Shown: positions 52,916 to 64,000 of the stretch, piece after piece | Position numbering within the stretch: the first letter of the stretch is position 1 | Layout of the letters: every line of letters starts with the position of its first letter | DNA from: an uncultured Marinococcus sp. | GTDB taxonomy: Bacteria; Bacillota; Bacilli; Bacillales; Marinococcaceae | DNA: 64,000 bases | NCBI RefSeq assembly: GCF_947493875.1 | Contig: NZ_CANLSU010000001.1 | Span: forward strand, 372,001 to 436,000 | Direction: 5' to 3' | Program-made: the position numbers and the translations under genes | Notes under the pieces: model-generated | What the model was told of the DNA's origin: nothing | The model's input: only the letters and a program-made list of their open reading frames with translations | Database searches by the model: none

Positions 52916-55900
52916 ATGCCAAAACGTACAGATATCCAAAAAATATTAGTGATTGGCTCTGGCCCTATCGTGATCGGCCAGGCCGCGGAGTTTGACTATG
53001 CAGGCACCCAGGCGTGCCAGGCGTTAAAGGAAGAAGGATACGAGGTCATTTTAATTAATTCCAACCCGGCAACCATCATGACAGACACCAACATTGCCGA
53101 CCAGGTGTACATGGAGCCGCTGACGCTTGAGTTTGTTGACCGGGTGATACGAAAAGAACGTCCCGATGCCATCCTTCCTACTCTCGGCGGCCAAACCGGG
53201 CTGAATATGGCGATGGAGCTGCACCGCCACGGACTGCTCGAGCGGTATGATATTTCCCTTCTTGGCACCGAGCTGTCTGCAATCGAACAGGCAGAGGACC
53301 GGGAGTCCTTCCGGAACCTGATGTACGAGCTGAATGAGCCGGTTCCGGAAAGCACCATCGTACACAACCTGCAGGAAGCAGAGGCCTTTGTGGAGGAAAT
53401 CGGCTATCCGGTTATCGTGCGGCCGGCCTATACACTTGGCGGCACCGGCGGCGGCCTGGTGGACAATCACGACGAGCTCGTGGAAATTGTCGGCTCCGGG
53501 CTCAAGTACAGCCCGGTGACCCAGTGTCTGCTTGAAAAAAGCATCGCAGGCTTTAAAGAGCTTGAATACGAGGTGATGCGCGACAGCTCCGGGCAGGCCA
53601 TTGTTGTCTGTAACATGGAAAACATCGACGCGGTCGGTATTCATACCGGCGACTCAATCGTCACCGCCCCGAGCCAGACGCTTGCCGACCGGGAGTACCA
53701 CATGCTCCGGGATTCGTCTTTGAAAATCATCCGCGCGCTTGAAATCGAAGGCGGATGCAACGTGCAGTTTGCCCTCTCTCCGGACAGCTTTGAATATTAC
53801 ATCATCGAGGTGAATCCGCGGGTGAGCCGTTCGTCGGCACTTGCGTCCAAAGCGACCGGCTACCCGATTGCCAAGCTGGCAGCAAAGATTGCGGCGGGCT
53901 ATAAGCTCGATGAGTTAAAGAATCCGATTACAGGGACGACGTACGCAAGCTTTGAGCCGGCCCTTGATTATGTAGTAACGAAAATTCCCCGCTGGCCGTT
54001 TGACAAATTTGAAGCAGCGAACCGCCGGCTTGGTACGCAGATGAAGGCAACAGGAGAAGTGATGGCCATCGGACGCTCATTTGAAGAGTCCATTTTAAAA
54101 GGTATCCGGTCGCTTGAACTCGGACGGGCTTTTCTGACGCATCCGGACTACGCCGAGGATTCTGAAGACAAGCTCATAGACAAGCTTATTCGTGCGGATG
54201 ATGAGCGGCTGTTTTATATCGGGGAGGCGCTGAAGCGGGGCTACTCGCTTGAACAGCTGCACAGCTGGACAAAAATTGATTTGTTTTTCCTCGAAAAATT
54301 TGCCGGCATTGTCAAAGTGGCCGAGATGGCACGTGCGTATCCAAATGACGAAGAGATTCTCCGGGTGGCCAAGACGACGGGAATCGCCGACGAAACGCTC
54401 GCAGCCTACTGGAATACAACAGAGAAAAAGGTGCGCAGCCAGCGCCTCGATCTGGGTATTACGCCCGTGTATAAAATGGTCGACACGTGTGCGGCGGAAT
54501 TCGAATCCGAAACGCCGTATTACTACTCCTCCTATGAGGAAGAAAACGAAAGCAGCAAAACCGGGCGTCCGTCGGTTATCGTTCTCGGCTCCGGCCCGAT
54601 CCGTATCGGACAGGGCGTGGAATTTGACTACGCGACGGTGCATACCGTCTGGGCGCTCCAGGAAGCGGGATACGAAGCGATTATTATCAACAACAATCCG
54701 GAAACCGTGTCGACAGACTTCAGCGTCTCCGACAAGCTGTACTTTGAGCCGCTGACCGTAGAGGACGTGATGCACGTGGTCGATGTGGAACAGCCGGAGG
54801 GCGTTATCGTTCAGTTCGGCGGACAGACGGCGATTAACCTTGCGGACGGTCTCGCCGACCACGGCGTCAAGATTCTCGGCACTACACTCGAAGACATGGA
54901 CCGGGCGGAGGACCGGGATAAATTTGAAGCAGCGCTGCAGTCGCTCAAAATCCCTCAGCCGCTCGGCCGTACAGCCGTCAGCACAGAAGAGGCACGAGTG
55001 GTGGCTGCTGATATCGGCTACCCAGTTCTGGTACGCCCGTCGTACGTTCTGGGCGGACGGGCAATGGAAATTGTCGGAAATGAAAAAGAACTGCTTAACT
55101 ACATGGAACGGGCTGTACGCGTTAACCGCAAGCACCCGGTACTGATCGACCGTTATATGGTCGGAAAGGAAGTGGAGGTTGACGCAATTTCAGACGGGGA
55201 GACGGTGCTAATACCGGGAATCATGGAGCATATCGAACGCGCCGGCGTGCATTCAGGCGATTCGATTGCGGTCTATCCATCGCAGACGCTTTCGGAGCAG
55301 ACGAAACAAACGCTTGCAGAGCGGACGGTCGCTATCGGAAAAGGGCTGAATATTAAAGGACTGCTCAACATTCAGTTCGTTATACACGAAGACGAAGTGT
55401 ATGTGCTTGAAGTGAATCCGCGAGCGAGCCGCACCCTGCCGTTTTTAAGTAAAATTACCGGGTGCCCGATCGCCAAGCTTGCCACCCGGGTGATGGTTGG
55501 CGAACCCCTGGCTTCGCTCGGGTACGAAAGCGGACTGCTGCCGGAGGCAGAAGGCGTTTCGGTCAAGGTACCGGTCTTTTCCTTCGCCAAGCTCCGCCAG
55601 GTGGAAATATCCCTCGGCCCGGAAATGAAATCGACCGGAGAAGTGATGGGCAGGGATCAGACGCTCGAGAAAGCCTTGTATAAAGGATTGATCGCTTCCG
55701 GGATGAAAATTCCAAATCACGGCACCGTGCTGTTTACTATCGCCGACGAATGGAAAAAGGAGGCGCTTGCGCTTGCCAGAAGGTTTCATGCAATCGGCTA
55801 TACGATTACAGCGACCCAGGGAACCGCGGCGTGGCTGAACAAGGAAGGCATACCGGCTTCGTCGGTCGCAAAAGTGGAGGAAGAGTCGCCAAACATTCTG

Positions 55901-56127
55901 GACTTTATCCGGGAAGGCAAAGCCCAGTTTGTGATCAACACCATGGAAAAACAGAAAAAAGCGGCGGCGGACGGCTTTCGGATTCGTCGGGAAGCGGTGG
56001 AAAATGAAGTAGTATGTCTCACCTCGCTCGACACGGCTGGAGCCCTGCTGAAGGTGCTTGAGATGATTACCTTTTCCACCGAAGCCATGCCGGCGATGAA
56101 AGAAGACCGTACAAATGAGGTGATGGC

Positions 56128-56131
<4 letters not shown>
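52916..56131 (+). CDS. pyrAB: Carbamoyl-phosphate synthase large subunit
   Basis: 1071 residues with two homologous ATP-grasp halves (about 1-400 and 550-935), each starting with a [11 protein letters not shown] / [11 protein letters not shown] motif. An oligomerisation domain lies between them, and a C-terminal allosteric MGS-like domain (about 940-1060) binds UMP and PRPP. Called carB elsewhere. GTGA overlap with pyrK. Confidence 0.98.
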
Positions 56132-58526
<2,395 letters not shown>

Positions 58527-58537
<11 letters not shown>

Positions 58538-59153
58538 AGAACTTCTCAGCAGAGATCTGCTGACCATTGAAGCAGTGACCCTGCGCCCGGATGAACCGTT
58601 TACCTGGTCTTCCGGTATCCGCTCCCCGATATACTGCGATAACCGGCTGACGCTTTCATATCCGGATGTACGGACCCGGGTGGCAGAAGGCCTGGCGGAG
58701 CTGATCCGGGTCAATTACCCTGAGGCTACGATTGTTGCCGGCACCGCGACGGCCGGTATCGCTCATGCGGCGCTTGCAGCAGACAGGCTCGGGCTGCCGA
58801 TGTGCTATGTACGCGGATCCTCCAAATCCCACGGTAAAGGCAATCAGATAGAAGGGCGGGTCACGCCGGAGGATAAAGTCGTAATTGTTGAAGATTTAAT
58901 CTCGACCGGAAAAAGCATGATTACGGTCCAGCAGGCGATTCTCGAAGCCGGAGCCGAGGTGCTCGGAGCCGCTGCGATTTTCACATATGAGCTCGAGGAA
59001 GCCGCAAGGCAGCTTAAAGAAGCACAGCTGCCGGCAAAAACACTGACCAACTACTCTGCACTGATTCAGATTGCTGCTGAGGAAGGCTACGTGCAGGAAA
59101 AAGACATCGAGCGTCTGCAGGAATGGAAGCAGGCCCCGGCGTCCTGGGCGTAA
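58527..59153 (+). CDS. pyrE: Orotate phosphoribosyltransferase
   Basis: 208 residues. PRPP loop [35 protein letters not shown] and [17 protein letters not shown]. Last gene of the pyr operon. The ATG overlaps the pyrF end by 11 nt with GGAG upstream. Confidence 0.97.
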
Positions 59154-59162
59154 ATACGAATG

Positions 59163-59213
59163 AAAAAAAGCTCCTCCCGGACAGCTCAGCTGTCCGGGAG
59201 GAGCTTTTTTTTA
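59163..59213. terminator. Bidirectional terminator after pyrE
   Basis: A very long stem, about 22 bp (AAAAGCTCCTCCCGGACAGC and its complement), with A- and T-runs outside. It also closes the convergent rqcH gene. Confidence 0.96.
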
Positions 59214-60947
59214 TTTTGCAGCAGTCTGGGCCTTGGCCCGGTTTTTCATTTCGAGAACGAGGCTTTCCTCCGGCGTGACAAACAGGGTGGACTGCTGATC
59301 ATAGGTCACAAACCCGGGCTTGGCGCCGTTTGGTTTTCGTACGTGACGGATCAGAGTGTAGTCGACCGGCACAGAGGACGAGGAGCGCGCTTTGGAGAAA
59401 TAGGCGGCAAGGACAGCCGCCTCCTTTAGCGTTTCCTCGTCCACGTCTGTGGAGCGGATCACTACGTGGGAGCCGGGGATATCTTTAGTGTGCAGCCAGG
59501 TGTCCCCAACATTTGCCACCCGGTTGGTGACGTATTCGTTCTGCCGATTGTTTTTACCTACGAGCAGAAGGATGCCGGCGGAGGAAACGTACTGTTCCAC
59601 CTGCGGTTTCGTATTTTTCCTCTGCTTTTTCTTTTGCACACGTTTTTTCAGGTAACCGCCGTCCGACAATTCTTCACGAATGTCGTCAATGTCAGATGGA
59701 GCCGCCGTTTCGACCTGCTGAATCAGCCGGTCGAGGTAATCGATTTCGCGCCGGGTCAGCTTAATCTGTTTTTTGGCCTCGGAGAGCGAGGTTTTGGCTT
59801 TATTATACCGTTTAAAATAACGCTGGGCATTATCTGATGGCGACAGTTCAGGCTCAAGCTCAATGGTAAGCGTGCCGCCTTCGGGATCGTAATAATCCGT
59901 TACTTCTATTTCATTTTCACCACCGCGGAGCTGGTGCATGTGCGCGGTTAACAGCTCTCCGTATTTCTGGTAGACGAGGCGGTTTTCAGCCTGCGTAATC
60001 GTCTGGCGCAGTTTTTTTAGCTTGCGCTCATTTTTTTCACGTTCGTTCTGGAGAAACCGCTCGAGGTCATGAGCCTGCTGGTGGACGCGGTCACGTTCGG
60101 CTTTGCCGTTATGATAGCGGTCGAGCATAGCGCTCACCGAGTCAAAGGTTTCTTTCGTACCATCTACATGAGTGAGGTCAATGGCACTGTAATATTCCTT
60201 GCTCGCCTCGGTGGTCACAATCTGCGGCTGGAAATTTCCAATTTTTACGTCGCTCATGAGCGCGGTAAACGTATCGGCGAGCTTTTGCAGCGAACCAAGA
60301 CCGGCCCGGTGCGCGGTCTCTTTGGCACTCTGGGGAGAAATTCCTTCAAATGCCTGCATCAGCTGGCGGTCGAGCTTGCCCTGATTGGCGTCCAGTGCTC
60401 TCAGCACATCGCCGGCTTCGGCCTCGAGGGGATTCGCTTTATGCTGGGAGGGTGGTTCAATATACGTCTGGCCGGGAAGAATCGTACGGACCGTATTCTG
60501 GGCGGGAGAAATATGCTTCATGCTGTCCAGGATGTGCGTGCGGTCCTCATTAAGGAGCACGACGTTACTGTGCTTGCCCATGATTTCCATCACCAGGGTC
60601 CGTTCCGTAAGATCGCCGATTTCATCCTTGTTTTCAATGCGCAGCGAAACGATCCGCTCGAGTCCCTGCTGCGATACCTCCCGTACGAATCCGCCTTCGA
60701 GGTGCTTGCGCAGCAGCATGCAGAACATGGAAGGCTCCGGAGGATTCTGGTATTTTTCGTCTGTCAGATGCATTCTCGACAGGGAAGGGTTCACCGACAG
60801 CAGCAGCTGGTGGTTTTTGCGGTTTGCCCGCACTGTAATGACGAGGTCGGTTTTGTAGGGCTGGTGTATTTTTGTAATCCGGCCGCTTTGGAGCGTCTGC
60901 TGGACCTCCTGGACAACGGCCTGGGTCATGATTCCGTCAAAGCTCAC
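59211..60947 (-). CDS. rqcH: Rqc2-type ribosome quality-control factor RqcH (YloA)
   Basis: 578 residues. NFACT-N domain (about 1-180), HhH region, long coiled coil (about 280-420) and NFACT-R domain with VGDTWLHTKDIPGSHVVIRS. RqcH binds the split 50S-peptidyl-tRNA and recruits tRNA-Ala for alanine tailing. The strongly conserved Asp-Arg pair (D97-R98 in B. subtilis) reads Glu97-Arg98 here (QQGLERIVSL). The start is GTG with AAAGGATGA upstream. The orientation is opposite to pyrE, and the cys and sat genes between pyrE and yloA of B. subtilis are absent. Confidence 0.93.
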   Translation of the reverse strand: MSFDGIMTQAVVQEVQQTLQSGRITKIHQPYKTDLVITVRANRKNHQLLLSVNPSLSRMHLTDEKYQNPPEPSMFCMLLRKHLEGGFVREVSQQGLERIVSLRIENKDEIGDLTERTLVMEIMGKHSNVVLLNEDRTHILDSMKHISPAQNTVRTILPGQTYIEPPSQHKANPLEAEAGDVLRALDANQGKLDRQLMQAFEGISPQSAKETAHRAGLGSLQKLADTFTALMSDVKIGNFQPQIVTTEASKEYYSAIDLTHVDGTKETFDSVSAMLDRYHNGKAERDRVHQQAHDLERFLQNEREKNERKLKKLRQTITQAENRLVYQKYGELLTAHMHQLRGGENEIEVTDYYDPEGGTLTIELEPELSPSDNAQRYFKRYNKAKTSLSEAKKQIKLTRREIDYLDRLIQQVETAAPSDIDDIREELSDGGYLKKRVQKKKQRKNTKPQVEQYVSSAGILLLVGKNNRQNEYVTNRVANVGDTWLHTKDIPGSHVVIRSTDVDEETLKEAAVLAAYFSKARSSSSVPVDYTLIRHVRKPNGAKPGFVTYDQQSTLFVTPEESLVLEMKNRAKAQTAAK

Positions 60948-60968
60948 GTTCGATCATCCTTTACTCGT

Positions 60969-61115
60969 GCAAGCAGGAGAAAACCTTCTGCTGCTTGCGT
61001 TCTGTACGGTGGATTATAGCATAATGTAAAGCACGCCGTCTTGTTTGCTGAATAAACTTTGGTTGTGGGCCCGAAAGATATTGTTTACAATATAGAGGTA
61101 CATAATGTTCGGGCC
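60969..61115. promoter_or_regulatory. rqcH-remA intergenic dyads
   Basis: This 314-bp gap holds a hairpin GCAAGCAG / CTGCTTGC (60969-60998) in the rqcH leader. It also holds a nested dyad in which GGCCCGAA (61068-61075) pairs with TTCGGGCC (61108-61115) around an inner palindrome ATATTGTTTACAATAT (61078-61093). The nested dyad could be an operator for the divergent genes or an RNA element. yloC and yloB, expected here in B. subtilis, are absent. Confidence 0.5.
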
Positions 61116-61132
61116 TCGCCGCGAAGCATCGT

Positions 61133-61162
61133 TTGTGACGCTTGAAATAATCATGCTATACT
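61133..61162 (+). promoter_or_regulatory. remA promoter
   Basis: TTGTGA (61133-61138), an 18-bp spacer and TATACT (61157-61162), about 100 bp before remA. Confidence 0.6.
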
Positions 61163-61261
61163 GAAGCAGGAGAACAACTCGTCAAAAATCGCAGAAGAAA
61201 CATACATGAACCATTTTTTCAGGCAGCAGCTAGAGGGATGGTCCGACCAGGAGGGGTAGTT

Positions 61262-61525
61262 TTGAGCATTAAGCTAATCAACATTGGATTTGGAAATATT
61301 GTGTCGGCAAATCGGATTATTTCTATTGTCAGCCCGGAATCAGCACCAATCAAACGGATTATTCAGGAAGCAAGGGACCGGAACATGCTGATCGATGCCA
61401 CCTACGGCAGAAGGACGAGAGCGGTTATCATTGCAGACAGCGACCATGTGGTTCTTTCTGCAGTTCAGCCGGAAACAGTCGCCCAGCGGCTGCATACAAA
61501 AGACGATGATTCATCGGACGAATAA
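61262..61525 (+). CDS. remA: Extracellular matrix regulator RemA
   Basis: 87 residues (DUF370, YlzA): [76 protein letters not shown]. RemA is a DNA-binding ring that activates biofilm matrix operons and osmoprotection genes in B. subtilis. Start TTG with AGGAGGGG upstream. The longer frame from 61238 is rejected. Confidence 0.95.
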   Translation: MSIKLINIGFGNIVSANRIISIVSPESAPIKRIIQEARDRNMLIDATYGRRTRAVIIADSDHVVLSAVQPETVAQRLHTKDDDSSDE

Positions 61526-61551
61526 GATTGTGAAATGAGGCGTGTCAACCT

Positions 61552-62166
61552 ATGAAAGATGATAAAGGGTTATTGATTGTTCTTTCCGGCCCGGCCGGTG
61601 TAGGGAAGGGTACAGTGTGCAAAGCGCTGCGTGAAGAGGATACCAACATCGAGTATTCCGTCTCCGCCACCACACGTGCTCCCCGTCCGGGAGAGGAGCA
61701 CGGTGTAAATTATTTCTTTCATTCGAAGGAAGAGTTTGAAAAAATGATTGAGGAAGGACGGCTGCTTGAGTGGGCGCAGTATGTAGACAACTACTATGGG
61801 ACCCCGCTTGATTACGTCGAGGAAACCATCGACCGCGGCAAAGATATTATTCTCGAGATTGAAGTGCAGGGCGCAGAAAAGGTGAAGGAGCGTTATCCGG
61901 AAGGAACATTTATTTTCTTAATGCCTCCGAGCCTCGCCGAGCTCCGCAGCAGGATTGTCGGACGCGGCACGGAAACATCCGAGTTGATTGACAAACGGAT
62001 GACGGTGGCCAAAAATGAAATTGACATGATGCAGATGTATGATTATGTAGTGGAGAACGATGAGATTGAAAAAGCGGTCTCGCGCATCCGCTCTATTGTC
62101 ACTGCAGAACACTGTAAGCAGGAACGCCTGATTGAAAAATATAAAGAATTAGCGGAGGTGGAATAA
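61552..62166 (+). CDS. gmk: Guanylate kinase
   Basis: 204 residues. P-loop [64 protein letters not shown] and the lid with RIVGRGTE. Converts GMP to GDP. One-base overlap with rpoZ (TAATG). Confidence 0.97.
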   Translation: MKDDKGLLIVLSGPAGVGKGTVCKALREEDTNIEYSVSATTRAPRPGEEHGVNYFFHSKEEFEKMIEEGRLLEWAQYVDNYYGTPLDYVEETIDRGKDIILEIEVQGAEKVKERYPEGTFIFLMPPSLAELRSRIVGRGTETSELIDKRMTVAKNEIDMMQMYDYVVENDEIEKAVSRIRSIVTAEHCKQERLIEKYKELAEVE

Positions 62167-62420
62167 TGGCTTCAAACAGAAACGACGAAGGAATGCTGTA
62201 TCCGTCCATTGACCAGCTGCTCGGTCATATCAATTCCAAATATACGCTGGTATCCGTATCGGCACGGCGCGCGAGAGATCTCGAAGAAATCGACGGAGCA
62301 CTTCCGATGATCGATAACGCAAAATCCGTGAAGGCAGTAGGCATTGCTCTCGAAGAAATCCAGGCCGGCGTGCTCAGCTACCGCCAGGGTGACTACAAAG
62401 AACATGACTACGAAGAATAA
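62166..62420 (+). CDS. rpoZ: RNA polymerase omega subunit
   Basis: 84 residues. MLYPSIDQLLGHINSKYTLVSVSARRARDLEE and KSVKAVGIALEEIQAGVL are omega signatures. It stabilises the beta-prime subunit. A terminator follows. Confidence 0.96.
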   Translation: MASNRNDEGMLYPSIDQLLGHINSKYTLVSVSARRARDLEEIDGALPMIDNAKSVKAVGIALEEIQAGVLSYRQGDYKEHDYEE

Positions 62421-62449
62421 CGGAAAATGAACGGGCACCAGATATGAAG

Positions 62450-62484
62450 AAGCAACCTATGGCATTACGTAGGTTGCTTTTTTT
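62450..62484 (+). terminator. rpoZ terminator
   Basis: AAGCAACCTA (62450-62459) pairs with TAGGTTGCTT (62470-62479) with a 7-base T-run. Confidence 0.92.
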
Positions 62485-62518
62485 AGCCTGGAAGTGCCTG
62501 TAAAAGGAGGACAAAGCT

Positions 62519-63715
62519 GTGAAGGGAAAAAAAATTGTACTTGGTGTTACAGGAGGAATAGCTGCCTTTAAAGCCGCGGCTCTTGCAAGCAGGCTGTACC
62601 AGGCAGGGGCAGAGCTGCGTATTATTATGACTCCGGAAGCGAAAGAGTTTATCACTCCGCTTACATTTCAGGCGCTGACCCGCTCAAGAGTGTATGACGA
62701 TACGTTTGCAGAAGCCGACCCTTCGGTTGTTTCCCATATTGATGTGGCAGACTGGGCGGATGTATTTATTGTAGCTCCTGCGTCAGCCAACACGCTTGGA
62801 AAGCTTGCGAACGGGCTGGCAGACGATATGCTCACGACTACAATGATGGCGACGCTTGCCAACGTCTATGTCGCACCGGCGATGAACGTCAACATGTATA
62901 ATCATCCTAGCTTTCAGCGCAACAAGGAAACATTAAAGCAGGACGGCTACCGGTTCATTGAACCCGGGGAGGGCTATCTTGCCTGCGGCTGGATCGGCAA
63001 AGGCCGGATGGCAGAGCCCGAGGATATTATGCAGTTTGTGCAGGATGCCGAGGATGTGGGCACTCCGCTTGCAGGCAAACGGGTGCTTGTCACAGCCGGT
63101 CCGACGCATGAGCATATTGATCCGTTCCGGGTCGTTACCAACCCGTCGAGCGGAAAAATGGGGTTTGCGATTGCAGAGGAAGCAGCCCGGCGGGGAGCAG
63201 AGGTGACGCTGGTGGCGGGGCCGGTGACGCTCTCCACCCCCGGCGGAGTCCAGACAAGAATCGATGTGGAAAGCGTGGAGGATATGCGCGAAGCCGTGCT
63301 GACCCATTACGATACGTCGGATGTGGTTATTAAAGCAGCTGCTGTGTCCGATTACCGGCCGGAGACCGTGTATGAAAAAAAACAGAAGAAAAAGGGCGAC
63401 AGCCTTGAGATACCGATGGTGAAAACACCGGATATTCTCCAGGAGCTCGGAGAAAAAAAGAAGCATCAGCTTTTGATTGGCTTCGCTGCAGAATCGGAAC
63501 ACCTCGTGGAATACGCAGAAAGCAAGCGGCAGCGTAAAAACGCCGATTTAATTGTAGCCAATGAAATCGGCAAAGCGGCCTCCGGCTTCCGTGCCGATGA
63601 AAATACAATCACCTTCGTGGATGAAAACGGAGCCGTTTCTTTTCCTGCCCAGTCGAAGCATGAGGCGGCGGCAGAAATTATGGCCTGGCTGCAGAAACGA
63701 ATAGGAGACGCGTAA
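62519..63715 (+). CDS. coaBC: Bifunctional phosphopantothenoylcysteine decarboxylase / synthetase
   Basis: 398 residues. CoaC flavodoxin-like half (about 1-180; VLGVTGGIAAFKAAALAS, with catalytic VSHIDVADWADVFIVAPASANTLGKLANGLADD and PAMNVNMY) and CoaB half (about 185-395; VLVTAGPTHEHIDPFRVVTNPSSGKMGFAIAEEA, KAAAVSDYRP). GTG start with AAGGAGGAC upstream. CoA synthesis continues with coaD in this same window. Confidence 0.97.
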   Translation: MKGKKIVLGVTGGIAAFKAAALASRLYQAGAELRIIMTPEAKEFITPLTFQALTRSRVYDDTFAEADPSVVSHIDVADWADVFIVAPASANTLGKLANGLADDMLTTTMMATLANVYVAPAMNVNMYNHPSFQRNKETLKQDGYRFIEPGEGYLACGWIGKGRMAEPEDIMQFVQDAEDVGTPLAGKRVLVTAGPTHEHIDPFRVVTNPSSGKMGFAIAEEAARRGAEVTLVAGPVTLSTPGGVQTRIDVESVEDMREAVLTHYDTSDVVIKAAAVSDYRPETVYEKKQKKKGDSLEIPMVKTPDILQELGEKKKHQLLIGFAAESEHLVEYAESKRQRKNADLIVANEIGKAASGFRADENTITFVDENGAVSFPAQSKHEAAAEIMAWLQKRIGDA

Positions 63716-63717
63716 CT

Positions 63718-64000
63718 ATGTACGCCAAAGTTATTGTTGATATAGCGACCGGCCAGACGAACCGGGCATTTGATTATGAGATCCCGGCATCTCTCGAAAT
63801 GCTAGCGCGCCCCGGGTCGAGAGTGACGGTGCCATTTGGCGCCCGGAAAATTCAGGGGTTTATCTGGCGGATCGAAGAAAAAACAGAGCTTGCCCGGGTG
63901 AAGCCGATCACGGATGTGCTTGATCCCCATCCGGTGCTCACCCAGGAGCTGCTTGAGCTAGGGGAATACCTCGCCGTGGAAACGGTATGCTTTTTAATCA
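63718..64000 (+). CDS. priA: Primosomal protein N' PriA, N-terminal part (cut by window edge)
   Basis: 94 codons seen. AKVIVDIATGQTNRAFDYEIPASLEMLARPGSRVTVPFGARKIQGFIW is the 3'-DNA-binding domain of PriA, the replication-restart helicase. The helicase domains lie beyond the window. ATG 2 nt after the coaBC stop. It follows coaBC as in B. subtilis. Confidence 0.93.
   Translation, partial: MYAKVIVDIATGQTNRAFDYEIPASLEMLARPGSRVTVPFGARKIQGFIWRIEEKTELARVKPITDVLDPHPVLTQELLELGEYLAVETVCFLI

Noticed and set aside
54095-55135. 346-codon minus-strand frame inside pyrAB
   Set aside because: It is a long shadow frame in GC-rich coding sequence and has no domain signature. The plus-strand carbamoyl-phosphate synthase is certain.

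Overview
The window is a low-to-mid GC Firmicutes chromosome segment whose gene order follows the Bacillus subtilis ylb / division-cell wall (dcw) / pyr / ylo region. Bacillithiol synthesis (bshC), RicF, DarB, TnrA, RemA, SepF and DivIVA place it in Bacillaceae. A NaChBac-type voltage-gated sodium channel and long acidic C-terminal tails on PBP2B and DivIB suggest a halophilic or haloalkaliphilic member, perhaps near Alkalicoccus or Salisediminibacterium. That placement is an inference. No tRNA, rRNA, CRISPR array, insertion sequence or prophage was seen.

Layout. 1-6.8 kb: the end of a photolyase gene, an Eis-like acetyltransferase, ctaA divergent from a DUF420 (CtaM-like) gene, an AI-2E family membrane protein, a hotdog thioesterase, ricF (ylbF), an SRPBCC protein and darB. 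6.9-16.9 kb: a block of about 11 kb that separates ylbF from ylbG, which are neighbours in B. subtilis. It holds tnrA with its own TnrA box, aspartokinase III, the sodium channel, a renalase-like flavoprotein, the proB-proA-proC operon under a proline T-box, an SDR and a carotenoid-desaturase-like flavoprotein. 16.9-25.7 kb: ylbG, an MFS exporter, rsmD, coaD, ylbL, tmcAL, ylbN, rpmF, ylbP, a DUF3397 gene and bshC. 25.8-42.6 kb: the dcw cluster mraZ-rsmH-ftsL-pbpB-murE-mraY-murD-murB-divIB-ftsA-ftsZ, then pgeF-ylmE-sepF-ylmG-ylmH-divIVA. 42.6-47.3 kb: T-box-controlled ileS, lspA and an RluD-family gene. 47.3-59.2 kb: the complete pyr operon pyrR-pyrP-pyrB-pyrC-carA-carB-pyrK-pyrD-pyrF-pyrE with attenuators. 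59.2-64 kb: rqcH (inverted), remA, gmk, rpoZ, coaBC and the start of priA.

The genes cover septum formation and peptidoglycan precursor synthesis (Mur, FtsA/Z/L/DivIB, SepF, DivIVA), complete de novo UMP synthesis with feedback by PyrR, proline synthesis, and assorted translation and ribosome quality-control functions. Regulation is readable at many points: two T-boxes, a canonical PyrR loop plus two degenerate ones, an MraZ operator of three 10-bp repeats, an autoregulatory TnrA box, and several near-consensus SigA promoters.

The most striking feature is what is missing. Compared with B. subtilis, the dcw region lacks spoVD, spoVE, murG, ylxW, ylxX, sbp, spoIIGA, sigE and sigG. The ylb region lacks ylbJ and ylbO (rsfA). 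This pattern fits a lineage that has lost sporulation. Strong dyads or hairpins sit at most of the junctions where these genes would be.
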